A stretch of 33,449 nucleotides of DNA from JASLDZ01 sp964242625 (GTDB taxonomy: Bacteria > Pseudomonadota > Alphaproteobacteria > Caulobacterales > Caulobacteraceae), in assembly GCA_964242625.1 (NCBI GenBank), contig CAXTAO010000030.1, positions 1-33,449 on the forward strand. The letters run 5' to 3'. The position numbers and the translations under genes were made by a program. Below, piece by piece: positions 24,801-33,354 of the stretch (within the stretch, counting starts at the first letter, position 1; each line of letters begins with the position of its first letter). The notes under the pieces were generated by a model, which saw only the letters and a list, made by a program, of their open reading frames with translations, made no database searches and was not told the DNA's origin.

Positions 24801-25651
24801 CCGAGGAGGCCGCGGCGGACCAGGATCCAGAGCAGGTCGCGCTTTCCGATGCGGGCTCGTTCGCGCGGCGGAGCCCAGCCCCGCGCCTCCATCTTGGCCA
24901 GGATGCGGCCATAGGCGGCGCTCATCAGCCGGGGCGCGGCGAGCTTGCCCGGCGGTCGCAGCCCCAGCACGAGGTCGGCCCCGCGGTAGTGATCGCGCGC
25001 CTGGGCGGCGAGCGCGCGCGCGGCGCCCTCGACACGAGGATCCTCCACCGCCGCGCGCGGGTCGGTGGTGGTGATCCCCTCGGCGAGGAGGAGCTCGCGC
25101 GGCAGATAGAGGCGACCCAGCGCGGCATCCTCGTCGAGGTCGCGCAGAACGTTGGTGAACTGCAGCGCGCGGCCGAGGCTGTGGGCCAGCTCGAAGCCTT
25201 CGGCCTCCGGCATGCCGAACACCTTGACGGAGAGGCGGCCCACCGCGCTCGCCACCCGGTCGCAGTAGAGGTCGAACTCGGCGAGGGAGGGCGCGCGCAC
25301 GTCGCCGTCCACGTCGGTCTGCATGCCGTCGATCACCGCCAGGAAATCCTCGAGCCGCAGGCCGAAGCGGCCGACGGCGTCGCGCACCCCCGCCGCGCGC
25401 CCCGGCTCGCCGCCCGCGTAGAGCGCGCGCAGGTCGGCGCGCCAGCCGTCGAGCTCGGCGCGGCGCGCGGCGCGGTCGCCGCCCTGGTCGTCGGCCACGT
25501 CGTCCACCGCGCGGCAGAAGGCATACACCGCGTACATGCCCTCGCGCTCGGGCTTGGGCAGGATGCGCATGCCCGCGTAGAACGACGAGCCCGCCGCCGG
25601 GTTGGGCGCGGCCGCCTCCGTCGCGGGGGTCGAGGACTCGGACGTCGTCAC
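24797..25651 (-). CDS. hpnD: Presqualene diphosphate synthase HpnD
   Basis: 284 residues, a trans-isoprenyl diphosphate synthase of the squalene/phytoene type. The first aspartate motif is DDVADD (about 50-55) within YAFCRAVDDVADD, the second is NVLRDLDEDA. DLYCDRVASAVGRLSVKVFG and GRLYLPRELL are also typical. It condenses two farnesyl diphosphates to presqualene diphosphate. The GTG start overlaps the hpnC stop by 4 nt (GTGA). Longer upstream translation is a shadow of hpnC and was excluded. Confidence 0.93.
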   Translation of the reverse strand: MTTSESSTPATEAAAPNPAAGSSFYAGMRILPKPEREGMYAVYAFCRAVDDVADDQGGDRAARRAELDGWRADLRALYAGGEPGRAAGVRDAVGRFGLRLEDFLAVIDGMQTDVDGDVRAPSLAEFDLYCDRVASAVGRLSVKVFGMPEAEGFELAHSLGRALQFTNVLRDLDEDAALGRLYLPRELLLAEGITTTDPRAAVEDPRVEGAARALAAQARDHYRGADLVLGLRPPGKLAAPRLMSAAYGRILAKMEARGWAPPRERARIGKRDLLWILVRRGLLG

Positions 25652-26523
25652 GCGCGCCGCCGCCCTCGCCCGAGGAGCCGGTCGAGCCCGCCGCGCGCGA
25701 GCAGGATCGCCATCTCCGCTTTCATGTGGTGGACGCCGCCCGCGAGCGGGTCGTGGGCGCGCAGCTTGCGGCAGAGGCTCTCGGCCAGTCGCTGGATGGC
25801 GGCGACGTCGAAGCCCAGGCGCGGGTCGCGCACCCGCGACGCAAAGGGGCGCGACACGTCCAGCAGCGCCTCCGTGCGGTCCACCAGCCCCGCGATCACC
25901 CGGCGCAGGGCGGGCGAGCTCTCCGGCGCATCCAGCGCCTCCACGTCGATTCCCTCGGCCCTGAGGGCGTCGGCGGGGATGTACACCCGGTCGAGCGTGC
26001 GGCGGTCGTCGCCGCAGTCCTGCAGGTGGTTGATCACTTGCAGCGCCGCGCACAGCGCGTCCGACGCCGGCCAGGTCGCCGCGCGATCCTCGCCATGCAC
26101 GTCCAGCACGAAGCGGCCGACCGGCATGGCCGACACGCGGCAGTAGTCGATGAGGTCGTCCCAGTCGTCATACCGGAGCTTCGTCACGTCGCGCCGAAAG
26201 GCTTCAAGGAGGTCGAGGCCGTGCGCGGGGTCGAGCCCGCGCTCCGCGCACAGGCGCCGCAGCTCCCGCGCGGTCGGCTCCGCGTCGCTCTCGCCGGCGA
26301 GGGTGGCGCGCATGGCGTCGAGCGCCGCCAGCTTGGCGTGCGGGGGCGCGGTGGCGTTGTCCGACACGTCGTCGGCGGCGCGGGCGAAGCGGTAGTAGGT
26401 CATCACCGGCTCGCGGAACGGCCGGGAGAAGAGGGCGGCGACCGGGAAGTTCTCGGCGCGGTGGTCCTTGCCGCTGCTGAACGCCGCAGCGGCCGGAGGG
26501 ACCTCGGCCACGCTCGCGCTCAC
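25648..26523 (-). CDS. hpnC: Hydroxysqualene synthase HpnC
   Basis: 291 residues, paralogous to HpnD. It opens with SSGKDHRAENFPVAALFSRPFREPVMTYYRFARAADDVSDNA, the characteristic HpnC start with the aspartate motif DDVSD (51-55). DYCRVSAMPVGRFVLDVHG and NHLQDCGDDRRTLDRVYIP follow. It converts presqualene diphosphate to hydroxysqualene. The GTG start overlaps the hpnB stop (GTGA). Its sequence differs from HpnD in the second motif (QDCGDD rather than RDLDED), as expected for the pair. Confidence 0.93.
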   Translation of the reverse strand: MSASVAEVPPAAAAFSSGKDHRAENFPVAALFSRPFREPVMTYYRFARAADDVSDNATAPPHAKLAALDAMRATLAGESDAEPTARELRRLCAERGLDPAHGLDLLEAFRRDVTKLRYDDWDDLIDYCRVSAMPVGRFVLDVHGEDRAATWPASDALCAALQVINHLQDCGDDRRTLDRVYIPADALRAEGIDVEALDAPESSPALRRVIAGLVDRTEALLDVSRPFASRVRDPRLGFDVAAIQRLAESLCRKLRAHDPLAGGVHHMKAEMAILLARGGLDRLLGRGRRRA

Positions 26524-27668
26524 GAGGCCATCGCCTGGGCGCGGCCCTTCCACATGCCGCCGCGCCCCGCCCAGGTGTCCAGCGCCGAGCGCACGGTGAA
26601 CCAGGAGTAGGCCGCGCCGATCGCCGGCAGGGCCAGCCCCCACAGCGGCGAGCGGCGGTAGAGCCTGAGCGTCGGCTGGAAGCTCAGCGCCATCAGGAGC
26701 CAGGCCGCCAGCCCCGCCCAGCGCGACGCCCCGCTCCCGAACAGGGTGAAGAGCGGCGGGGCGAAATAGACCAGCGCCATGCCCACGACCGTCAGGGCCA
26801 ACAGCACGGGCGAGTAGCGCAGCTGGGCGTAGGCCGAGCGCGAGACCATGCGGCCCACCTGCTCGACCGTCTCGTAGGGCCGCAGCGACCAGTTCGAGTC
26901 GCTGAGCCCGATCCAGATCGGCCCCTGGCGCTTGAGGAGGGCGGCCAGGGTGCAGTCGTCGATCAGGGCGTCGCGGATCGCCGCGATCCCGCCCGCGCGC
27001 TCCAGGGCGTAGGCGTCCACCAGCATGCAGCCGCCCGCCCCCGCCGCGAGCGGCCGGTCCGGATCGTTGGCGGTGGGGAAAGGGTAGAGCATCTGGAAGA
27101 AGAACACGAAGGCGGGGATCAGGGCGCGCTCCGCCCAGGTCTCGCAATGCAGCTTCACCATGACCGAGGCGAGGGTGAGGCCGCCCCCCTCCGCCCGCAT
27201 CACGAGCCGGCGCACCGCGTCGGGGCCGTGGCCGATGTCCGCGTCGGTGAGGAGGAGGAAGCGCGCGTCCGGCGCCGCCTCGCGCGCGTGCGACACGCCC
27301 TGCGCCACGGCGGCGAGCTTGCCGGTCCAGCCCGCGGCGAGCGGGGCGGCGCGCAGCACGGTCAGCCGGTCCGCCGCGCCTGCGGCCTCGGCCGCCGCCC
27401 GCGCGATCTCGCCCGTGCCGTCCGACGAGCCGTCGTCGACGAGCACCACGCGGAACGCGCCGGGATAGTCCTGAGCGAGGAGGCTCGCCACCGAGCGCGC
27501 CACCACGTCCGCCTCGTCGCGGGCGGGCACCACGGCCGCGACCGCCGGCCAGGCCTCGGGCGGCGGCGGCAGGCCCCGGTCGTCGCGCTCCGAGGCCCAC
27601 CAGAAGCGGCCGTGCAGGCCGACGAGGTAGAGCCAGACCAGGAGCGACAACGCCGCGACCGCGATCAT
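26520..27668 (-). CDS. hpnB: Hopene-associated glycosyltransferase HpnB
   Basis: 382 residues. An N-terminal hydrophobic segment, then a GT2 family domain (VPARDEADVVARSVASLL, VVLVDDGSSDGTGEIA, LLTDADIGHGPD with the DxD metal site, and LIDDCTLAALLKRQG), then C-terminal membrane helices (about 290-365). It is a conserved member of hopanoid clusters; its substrate is not firmly known. The ATG overlaps the hpnA stop (ATGA). Confidence 0.92.
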   Translation of the reverse strand: MIAVAALSLLVWLYLVGLHGRFWWASERDDRGLPPPPEAWPAVAAVVPARDEADVVARSVASLLAQDYPGAFRVVLVDDGSSDGTGEIARAAAEAAGAADRLTVLRAAPLAAGWTGKLAAVAQGVSHAREAAPDARFLLLTDADIGHGPDAVRRLVMRAEGGGLTLASVMVKLHCETWAERALIPAFVFFFQMLYPFPTANDPDRPLAAGAGGCMLVDAYALERAGGIAAIRDALIDDCTLAALLKRQGPIWIGLSDSNWSLRPYETVEQVGRMVSRSAYAQLRYSPVLLALTVVGMALVYFAPPLFTLFGSGASRWAGLAAWLLMALSFQPTLRLYRRSPLWGLALPAIGAAYSWFTVRSALDTWAGRGGMWKGRAQAMAS

Positions 27669-28669
27669 CGGCCGAGGTAGCCGTGCTCGGCGAACCAGCG
27701 ATGGGCGTCGCCCACCGCCTCCTGCCAGGGCCGGGCGCGGTAGCCCAGCTCGGACCGCGCCTTGGCCGAGGAGAAGAACATCTTGTAGGCGGCCATCTTG
27801 AGCGCGTCGCGCGTCACGAAGGGCTCGCGGCCGGTGACCTGGCCGATCGCCTCCGCCACCACCGCCAGCGGCATGAGCGGCCCGCGCGGCAGGGCGACGG
27901 TCGGCGGCTTCCTGCCCGACAGCCGGGCGATCTCGGCCAAGAGTTCGCGCAGCTCGACGTCGTCGCCGCCCAGCACATAGCGCTCGCCGATCCGGCCATG
28001 CTCCATGGCGAGGAGATGGCCCTGCGCGATGTCGTCCACGTGGGCGATGTTCAGCCCGGTGTCGACGAAGGCCGGCATCTTGCCGGTCGCCGCCTCCACG
28101 ATGATCCGCCCGGTGGGGGTAGGCTTCACGTCGCGCGGGCCGATGGGGGTGGAGGGGTTGACGATCACCGCGGGCAGGCCGTCGTCAGCGATCATCCGCT
28201 CCACCAGGCGCTCGGCCACCACCTTGGAGCGCTTGTAGGCGCCGATGGCGGTCTCTGGCGTGAGCGGGCGCGTCTCGTCCGACGGCTGGCCGGGCTCCAG
28301 GCCCTTGAGGCTGAGGGTCGCCACGCTCGAGCAGTAGACGATGCGCCCCACGCCGGCGCGGAGCGCGGCGCCCATGACGTTGGCCACGCCGTCGCGGTTG
28401 TTGCGCACGATCTCCTCGGGGTCGCGCGCCCACAGCCGGTAGTCGGCCGCCACGTGGTACAGTCGCTCCACCCCGTGGAAAGCGGGGGCGAGCGAGGCGG
28501 CGTCCAGGAGGTCGCCGGTCACCACCTCGGCGTCGAGGCCTTCCGTGTTGGTGCGAGGCGAGCTCGCGCGCACCAGCAGGCGCACCGGCTCGCCGCGGGC
28601 GAGGAGCGCGCGCGCCACCGCCGAGCCCACGAAACCCGACGCCCCCGTCACCAGCACCGGCCCGGCCAC
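27665..28669 (-). CDS. hpnA: Hopanoid-associated sugar epimerase HpnA
   Basis: 334-residue extended short-chain dehydrogenase/epimerase. The NAD(P)-binding VTGASGFVGSAVARALLARG is at the N terminus, and the catalytic YxxxK is seen as YKRSK, with the upstream serine in VYCSSVATL. The family is found with hopanoid genes, but its reaction is not established. It starts at a GTG with a strong AAGGAGG four bases before, 30 bases after mlaA, so it is part of the same transcript. Confidence 0.92.
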   Translation of the reverse strand: MAGPVLVTGASGFVGSAVARALLARGEPVRLLVRASSPRTNTEGLDAEVVTGDLLDAASLAPAFHGVERLYHVAADYRLWARDPEEIVRNNRDGVANVMGAALRAGVGRIVYCSSVATLSLKGLEPGQPSDETRPLTPETAIGAYKRSKVVAERLVERMIADDGLPAVIVNPSTPIGPRDVKPTPTGRIIVEAATGKMPAFVDTGLNIAHVDDIAQGHLLAMEHGRIGERYVLGGDDVELRELLAEIARLSGRKPPTVALPRGPLMPLAVVAEAIGQVTGREPFVTRDALKMAAYKMFFSSAKARSELGYRARPWQEAVGDAHRWFAEHGYLGR

Positions 28670-28699
28670 CGCGCCTCCTTGCCCCCGAAAGCGCGCCTT

Positions 28700-29716
28700 C
28701 TACACCCGCGAGGCGAGGAGGATAGGCCTGGGCTGGGGCTCGGCGCGCACGGCCATGGTGGCGATCGGCGAGTCGGCGGCGGCCTGGGGTGAAGGCGCGG
28801 AGGGCTGGGGCAGGGCGCCCGCGTCGCCGGAGGGCGCGCCCGGGAGCGCCGGCTGCGGCGCCGCGACCGCGCCGGGGGTGGGCGTGACCGACCCGGGAGC
28901 GGCGGGCGCGGTCACCGGCCCCGTGCCCGGATCGTCGAACGAGGGCAGGGCGTCGATGTTGACCTGGCCACCCGACACCTGCGCCTGCCGGTTCTGCAGA
29001 TAGAACGAGCGCAGGGTGGCGTACTCGTCGGTGGAAAGCGCGCGCAGCGCCTTGAGGTCGCCGTCCGCCTGCGCCCGCGCGTCGAGCCCGCCGAGCACGC
29101 CGGTGACCGGCCCCACGATCTCGTCGTGCGGATATCGCGTCCAGGTCAGCGGGTTGGCGGCGGCGTCGATGCCGGAGCCCACGAGGTCGCGGACGGTGGA
29201 GGGGCCCAGCACCGGCAGGTACACATAGGGGCCGGCGCGCACGCCGTAGCGTCCGAGCGTCACGCCGAAGCCGTTGTCGTGGTGCGGGATCTGACGGCCA
29301 GACACGTCGAACAGCCCGGCCAGGCCGAAGGTCGTGTTGGCCGCCAGCCGGGTGAACGTCGCGCCCGCTGTCCCGAACCGGCCCTGCAGCACGTCGTTGA
29401 TGAAGACCAGCGGCTCGCCGAGGTTCGACAGCGCCGAGCGCAGGCGCGCGCGCAGGAAGCGCGGCACGGCGTGGCTGTAGAACACCGACGCGGGCCGGAT
29501 CGCGCGCCGGTCGAGCGCCTGGTTGAAGGCGAACACGCGCCGATTGGTGCGCTCCCAGGGATCGTTGGTGGCGAAGGCGTCGGGGGCCGCGGCCGCGGCG
29601 GCGGCGACGCGAGCGTTGGGGGCGGCGGGGGCCTGCGCCTGTGGGCAGGCCGGTCGCGCGGCGGCGAGCATCGCCAGGGCGGACAGGCCCGCCAGGGTCC
29701 GGCGCCTCATTGTCAT
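28700..29716 (-). CDS. mlaA: MlaA/VacJ family outer-membrane lipid-asymmetry protein
   Basis: 338 residues. The MlaA core runs from about 50 to 260: NDPWERTNRRVFAFNQALDR, FLRARLRSALSNLGEPLVFINDVLQGRF, FGVTLGRYGVRAGPYVYLPVLGPSTVRD. MlaA removes misplaced phospholipids from the outer leaflet of the outer membrane. The N terminus is a signal peptide, but its cysteine lies in RPACPQ, not a proper lipobox, so it may be secreted without lipidation. The C-terminal 75 residues are a Pro/Ala-rich low-complexity tail. First gene of the mlaA-hpnABCDE-shc-hpnG operon, start ATG with AGGGGAGAG upstream. Confidence 0.9.
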   Translation of the reverse strand: MTMRRRTLAGLSALAMLAAARPACPQAQAPAAPNARVAAAAAAAPDAFATNDPWERTNRRVFAFNQALDRRAIRPASVFYSHAVPRFLRARLRSALSNLGEPLVFINDVLQGRFGTAGATFTRLAANTTFGLAGLFDVSGRQIPHHDNGFGVTLGRYGVRAGPYVYLPVLGPSTVRDLVGSGIDAAANPLTWTRYPHDEIVGPVTGVLGGLDARAQADGDLKALRALSTDEYATLRSFYLQNRQAQVSGGQVNIDALPSFDDPGTGPVTAPAAPGSVTPTPGAVAAPQPALPGAPSGDAGALPQPSAPSPQAAADSPIATMAVRAEPQPRPILLASRV

Positions 29717-29865
29717 CTCTCCCCTGCGCCACCACGCCGCCCTTGCGGATTGCGTGTCCGTGCTGACATGAAGCCCTCTAGACCGGGCGGGCGACCGTGT
29801 CGCTAGGCGATCGACGTCGCCTCGACCGCCTGAATCCGGCTCGGTTCCAGGGAGGAGCCCCCGCC
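29717..29865. promoter_or_regulatory. Divergent promoter region between mlaA-hpn operon and hpnIJK
   Basis: 149 bp separate the mlaA start from the hpnI start. Both hopanoid transcripts must begin here or in it. I could not identify a convincing -35/-10 pair or operator. The only clear element is GGAGGA at about 29851-29856, the ribosome-binding site of hpnI. Confidence 0.45.
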
Positions 29866-31032
29866 GTGCACCTTGTCTGGCCTGAGCTGCCCGCGGCCCT
29901 CGCCCTGGCGCTGGCGACCGCGGGAGCGGGCTACACCGCCGCGTCCGGCCGCGCGCTGGCCCGGCTCACCCCGCCGCGCGCGCCCACGCTCGCTCCGGAT
30001 GGAGCGCCCGACGTCACGGTGTTGAAGCCGCTGCACGGCCTCGAGCCCGAGCTCGAAGCCGACCTGCGCTCCTTCATCGACCAGGACTACCCCGGCCGCT
30101 GGCGCATCCGGCTCGGGGTGCAGAACGCCGACGACGCGGCCCTGCCGCTCGCGCGCCGGCTCGCCGCCGAGCACCCCGGCCGGGTCGACGTGGTGGTGGA
30201 CGAGGAGAGCCACGGGGCCAACCGCAAGGTGTCCAACCTCATCAACCTCGCCGCCAACGCCGACGGCGAGGTGTTCGTGCTGTCCGACAGCGACATGCGT
30301 GTCGGCCCCGACTATCTGCGCCGCGTGGTGTCGGCGCTCAGCGCGCCGGGGGTGGGGGCGGTGACCTGCTACTACGCCGGGCGTGCGGCCCGGCCGACGC
30401 TGGCGGCGCGGCTGGCGGCCATGGGCATCTCCTACGGCTTCCTGCCCCAGGTGGCGCTGGCGGTCTCGATCGACGCCGCCAAGCCCTGCATGGGCTCCAC
30501 CATCGCGGTCACCCGCGCGGTGCTCCACGAGATCGGCGGGCTGCAGGCGGTGGCCGACGTCCTGGCCGACGACTACGAGATCGGCCGCCGGGTGCGGGCG
30601 CTGGGCCGCACCGTCGCCCTGCCCCCGCTCGTCCTCGGCCACGGCTGCGACGAGGCCCGCTTCGCCGACCTATGGCGCCACGAGCTGCGCTGGAACCGCA
30701 CCATCCGCGGGCTGGACGGCTGGGGCTACCTCGGCAGCGTCGTCACCTATCCCTTCGCCCTGGCGCTGGTCGGCCTGGCGCTGGCGGCGCCCTTCGGCGC
30801 GACGGCGGCGGGCTGGGCGGGCGCGGTGGCGGCGCTGGCGCTCGGCTCGCGCCTGTGGCTGAAAGGGCGCGTGGACGCGCTCGTGGGCGTGCCGACGGGG
30901 CCGTGGTGGCTGACGCCCGCCCGCGATATACTATCTTTCGTCCTGTTCCTGGCCGCGGCCCCCGCCACAAGGGTGGACTGGCGCGGCGCGCGCTTCCACG
31001 TCGGTCGCGACGGCGAGATGTCGCCGGTCTGA
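29866..31032 (+). CDS. hpnI: Hopanoid glycosyltransferase HpnI
   Basis: 388 residues of the ceramide-glucosyltransferase-like GT family. One N-terminal helix (about 5-25), then TVLKPLHGLEPELEADLRSFIDQDYP, SDSDMRVGPDYLRR (DxD), GSTIAVTRAV, DDYEIGRRVRALG and HELRWNRTIRG (the Q/RxxRW-type motif), then C-terminal helices. It adds N-acetylglucosamine to bacteriohopanetetrol. I chose the GTG at 29866, nine bases after GGAGGA, over an ATG 69 nt upstream. It heads the plus-strand operon. Confidence 0.92.
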   Translation: MHLVWPELPAALALALATAGAGYTAASGRALARLTPPRAPTLAPDGAPDVTVLKPLHGLEPELEADLRSFIDQDYPGRWRIRLGVQNADDAALPLARRLAAEHPGRVDVVVDEESHGANRKVSNLINLAANADGEVFVLSDSDMRVGPDYLRRVVSALSAPGVGAVTCYYAGRAARPTLAARLAAMGISYGFLPQVALAVSIDAAKPCMGSTIAVTRAVLHEIGGLQAVADVLADDYEIGRRVRALGRTVALPPLVLGHGCDEARFADLWRHELRWNRTIRGLDGWGYLGSVVTYPFALALVGLALAAPFGATAAGWAGAVAALALGSRLWLKGRVDALVGVPTGPWWLTPARDILSFVLFLAAAPATRVDWRGARFHVGRDGEMSPV

Positions 31033-31045
31033 AGGTCCCCGCCCC

Positions 31046-32476
31046 ATGTCGCTCCGCACCCTGTTCCTGCAGGCTCCCTCGTTCGACGGCTTCGACGGGG
31101 GCGCAGGCTCGCGCTACCAGGCCAAGCGCGAGATCCGCTCGTTCTGGTTCCCGACCTGGCTGGCCCAGCCCGCCGCGCTCGTGCCCAACTCCAAGCTGAT
31201 CGACGCGCCGCCCACGGGCACCACGCTGGCGGAGGTCACCGCCCAGGCCAACGACTTCGACCTCGTCGTGGTGCATACCTCGGTCCCCTCGTTCGACTCG
31301 GACGTGAAGTGCATCGCCGCGCTCAAGGCCGCCAACCCCGCCCTCAAGGTCGGGCTGATCGGCGCCAAGGTGGCCGTGCAGTCGGACGAGAGCCTGCGCG
31401 ATGCGCCGATCGTCGACTTCGTGTGCAGGAACGAGTTCGACTACACGATCAAGGAGGTGGCCGACGGCCTGCCCTGGTCGTCGATCCTGGGCCTCTCCTA
31501 CCGCAACGAGGAGGGGATGATCGTCCACAACCCGGATCGCCCGATCCTGGAGCAGATGGACGACCTGCCGAGCGTGATCCCGGTCTACCAGCGCGACCTC
31601 AAGATCGAGGACTACTTCATCGGCTATCTGAAGCACCCCTACATCTCGGTATACACGGGCCGGGGCTGCAAGAGCCGCTGCACCTTCTGCCTGTGGCCGC
31701 AGACGGTGGGCGGCCACCGCTACCGCACGCGCTCGGTGGAGAACGTGGTCGCCGAGATAGCCGACGCCAAGCGGCGGTTCCCGCAGGTGAAGGAGTTCTT
31801 CTTCGACGACGACACCTTCACCGACGACCTGCCGCGCGCCGAGGCGATAGCCGAGGGGCTGGGCCGGCTGGGCGTGACCTGGAGCTGCAACGCCAAGGCC
31901 AACGTGCCGCGCGCGACGCTGGAGAAGCTCAAGGCCGGCGGCCTGCGCCTCCTCCTCGTCGGCTACGAGTCGGGCGACCAGCAGATCCTGCACAACATCA
32001 AGAAGGGCATGCGCGTCGAGGTGGCCGAGCAGTTCACCCGCGACTGCCACGAGCTCGGCATCCAGATCCACGGCACCTTCATCGTCGGCCTCCCCGGCGA
32101 GACGAAGGAAACGCTGGAGAAGACCAAGGCCTGGGCGCGGAAGATTAACCCGCACACCATCCAGGTGTCGCTCGCGGCGCCCTACCCCGGCACCTACCTC
32201 TACGACCAGGCGGTACGCGAGGGTTGGCTCGACGTCGAGCACGCCGAGCTGATCGACGAGAACGGCGTGCAGATTGCACCTCTGCACTTTCCCGGAGTAT
32301 TGACCCACGACGAGATCTTCCACTCGGTGGAGGACTTCTACAAGAAGTTCTACTTCCGTCCTCGAAAGATCGGGGAGATCGTCAAGGAAATGGTCACCGA
32401 CTTCGACATGATGAAGCGTCGCCTGCGCGAGGGCGTCGAGTTCGCCAGCTTCCTCAAGGAACGCAAGGCGGCGTGA
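31046..32476 (+). CDS. hpnJ: Hopanoid radical SAM enzyme HpnJ
   Basis: 476 residues, with a B12-binding-like N-terminal region and a radical SAM core. The cluster motif is CKSRCTFC (Cys208, 212, 215), within YTGRGCKSRCTFCLWPQT. FFFDDDTFTDDLPRAEAIAEGL and TFIVGLPGETKETLEKT are also typical. It contracts the glucosamine head group of the hopanoid to the cyclitol ether. 13 bases separate it from hpnI; its stop overlaps hpnK by 4 nt. Confidence 0.95.
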   Translation: MSLRTLFLQAPSFDGFDGGAGSRYQAKREIRSFWFPTWLAQPAALVPNSKLIDAPPTGTTLAEVTAQANDFDLVVVHTSVPSFDSDVKCIAALKAANPALKVGLIGAKVAVQSDESLRDAPIVDFVCRNEFDYTIKEVADGLPWSSILGLSYRNEEGMIVHNPDRPILEQMDDLPSVIPVYQRDLKIEDYFIGYLKHPYISVYTGRGCKSRCTFCLWPQTVGGHRYRTRSVENVVAEIADAKRRFPQVKEFFFDDDTFTDDLPRAEAIAEGLGRLGVTWSCNAKANVPRATLEKLKAGGLRLLLVGYESGDQQILHNIKKGMRVEVAEQFTRDCHELGIQIHGTFIVGLPGETKETLEKTKAWARKINPHTIQVSLAAPYPGTYLYDQAVREGWLDVEHAELIDENGVQIAPLHFPGVLTHDEIFHSVEDFYKKFYFRPRKIGEIVKEMVTDFDMMKRRLREGVEFASFLKERKAA

Positions 32477-33354
32477 GTTCCGGCTGGGGGTCGGGGGCGC
32501 TCGGCGCGGGCGGGCCGCCGCGCCTGATCGTCACCGCCGACGACTTCGGCGCGGCGGTCGAGGTCAACGAAGCCGTCGAGCGCGCCTTCAGCTGTGGCGT
32601 GCTGCGCGCGGCGAGCCTGATGGTCGCTGCTCCCGGCTGCGCCGACGCGGTGGCGCGCGCCCGGCGCCTTTCCGGCCTGCGAGTCGGCCTGCACCTCGTG
32701 CTGGTGGAGGGTCGCGCGTGTCTCACCCACGCCGACCTGCCCGACCTGACCACCCCCGACGGGCTCTTCCGGCGCGACATGACGGCGGCGGCGGTCGACA
32801 TCTTCTTCAAGGCCGCCGCCCGCCGCCAGCTTCGCGCCGAGGTGCGCGCCCAGTTCGAAGCCTTCGCCGCCACCGGCCTGCCGCTCGACCACGTCAACAC
32901 CCACAAGCACTTCCACCTGCACCCGACCATCGCCGGGACGATCCTGGAGGTGGGCCGCGACTACGGCCTCGCCGCCTCCCGCGCGCCCGTGGAGCCTCTG
33001 GCTGTGCTGCGCGCCGTGGACGCTCCCGCCACGCCTCGCTCGGCCTGGCTGACCGAGCCGTGGGCGCGGCTCGTGCGTGCGCGCTTCCGCAGGCGGGGCG
33101 TGCGGGTGGCCGACCAGGTGATCGGCCTGGCCTGGTCGGGCGCCATGACCGCGCACCGGATCGCGGGACTGGTTCGCAGGCTGCCGCCGGGGCTGACCGA
33201 ACTCTACGCTCACCCCGCGACGGCCGGCGGCTGGGAGGGCGCGGCCCCCGGCTACCGCTACGCCGACGAACTCGCGGCGCTTCTGGCCCCGGAGGTCATG
33301 GACGCGGTGCGCGAACGCGGCGCGGTTCTGGGCGGGTTCTCGGACTTTGAATGA
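32473..33354 (+). CDS. hpnK: Hopanoid deacetylase HpnK (YdjC/ChbG family)
   Basis: 293 residues, a carbohydrate deacetylase of the YdjC family. The metal-binding residues are visible: VTADDFGAA (Asp pair at about 23-24), LRVGLHLVLVEG, DHVNTHKHFHLHP and ELYAHPA. It removes the acetyl group from the N-acetylglucosaminyl hopanoid made by HpnI, giving the glucosamine form used by HpnJ. The GTG start at 32473 overlaps the hpnJ stop (GTGA). The stop is followed with no gap by repeat copy D. Confidence 0.93.
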   Translation: MSSGWGSGALGAGGPPRLIVTADDFGAAVEVNEAVERAFSCGVLRAASLMVAAPGCADAVARARRLSGLRVGLHLVLVEGRACLTHADLPDLTTPDGLFRRDMTAAAVDIFFKAAARRQLRAEVRAQFEAFAATGLPLDHVNTHKHFHLHPTIAGTILEVGRDYGLAASRAPVEPLAVLRAVDAPATPRSAWLTEPWARLVRARFRRRGVRVADQVIGLAWSGAMTAHRIAGLVRRLPPGLTELYAHPATAGGWEGAAPGYRYADELAALLAPEVMDAVRERGAVLGGFSDFE

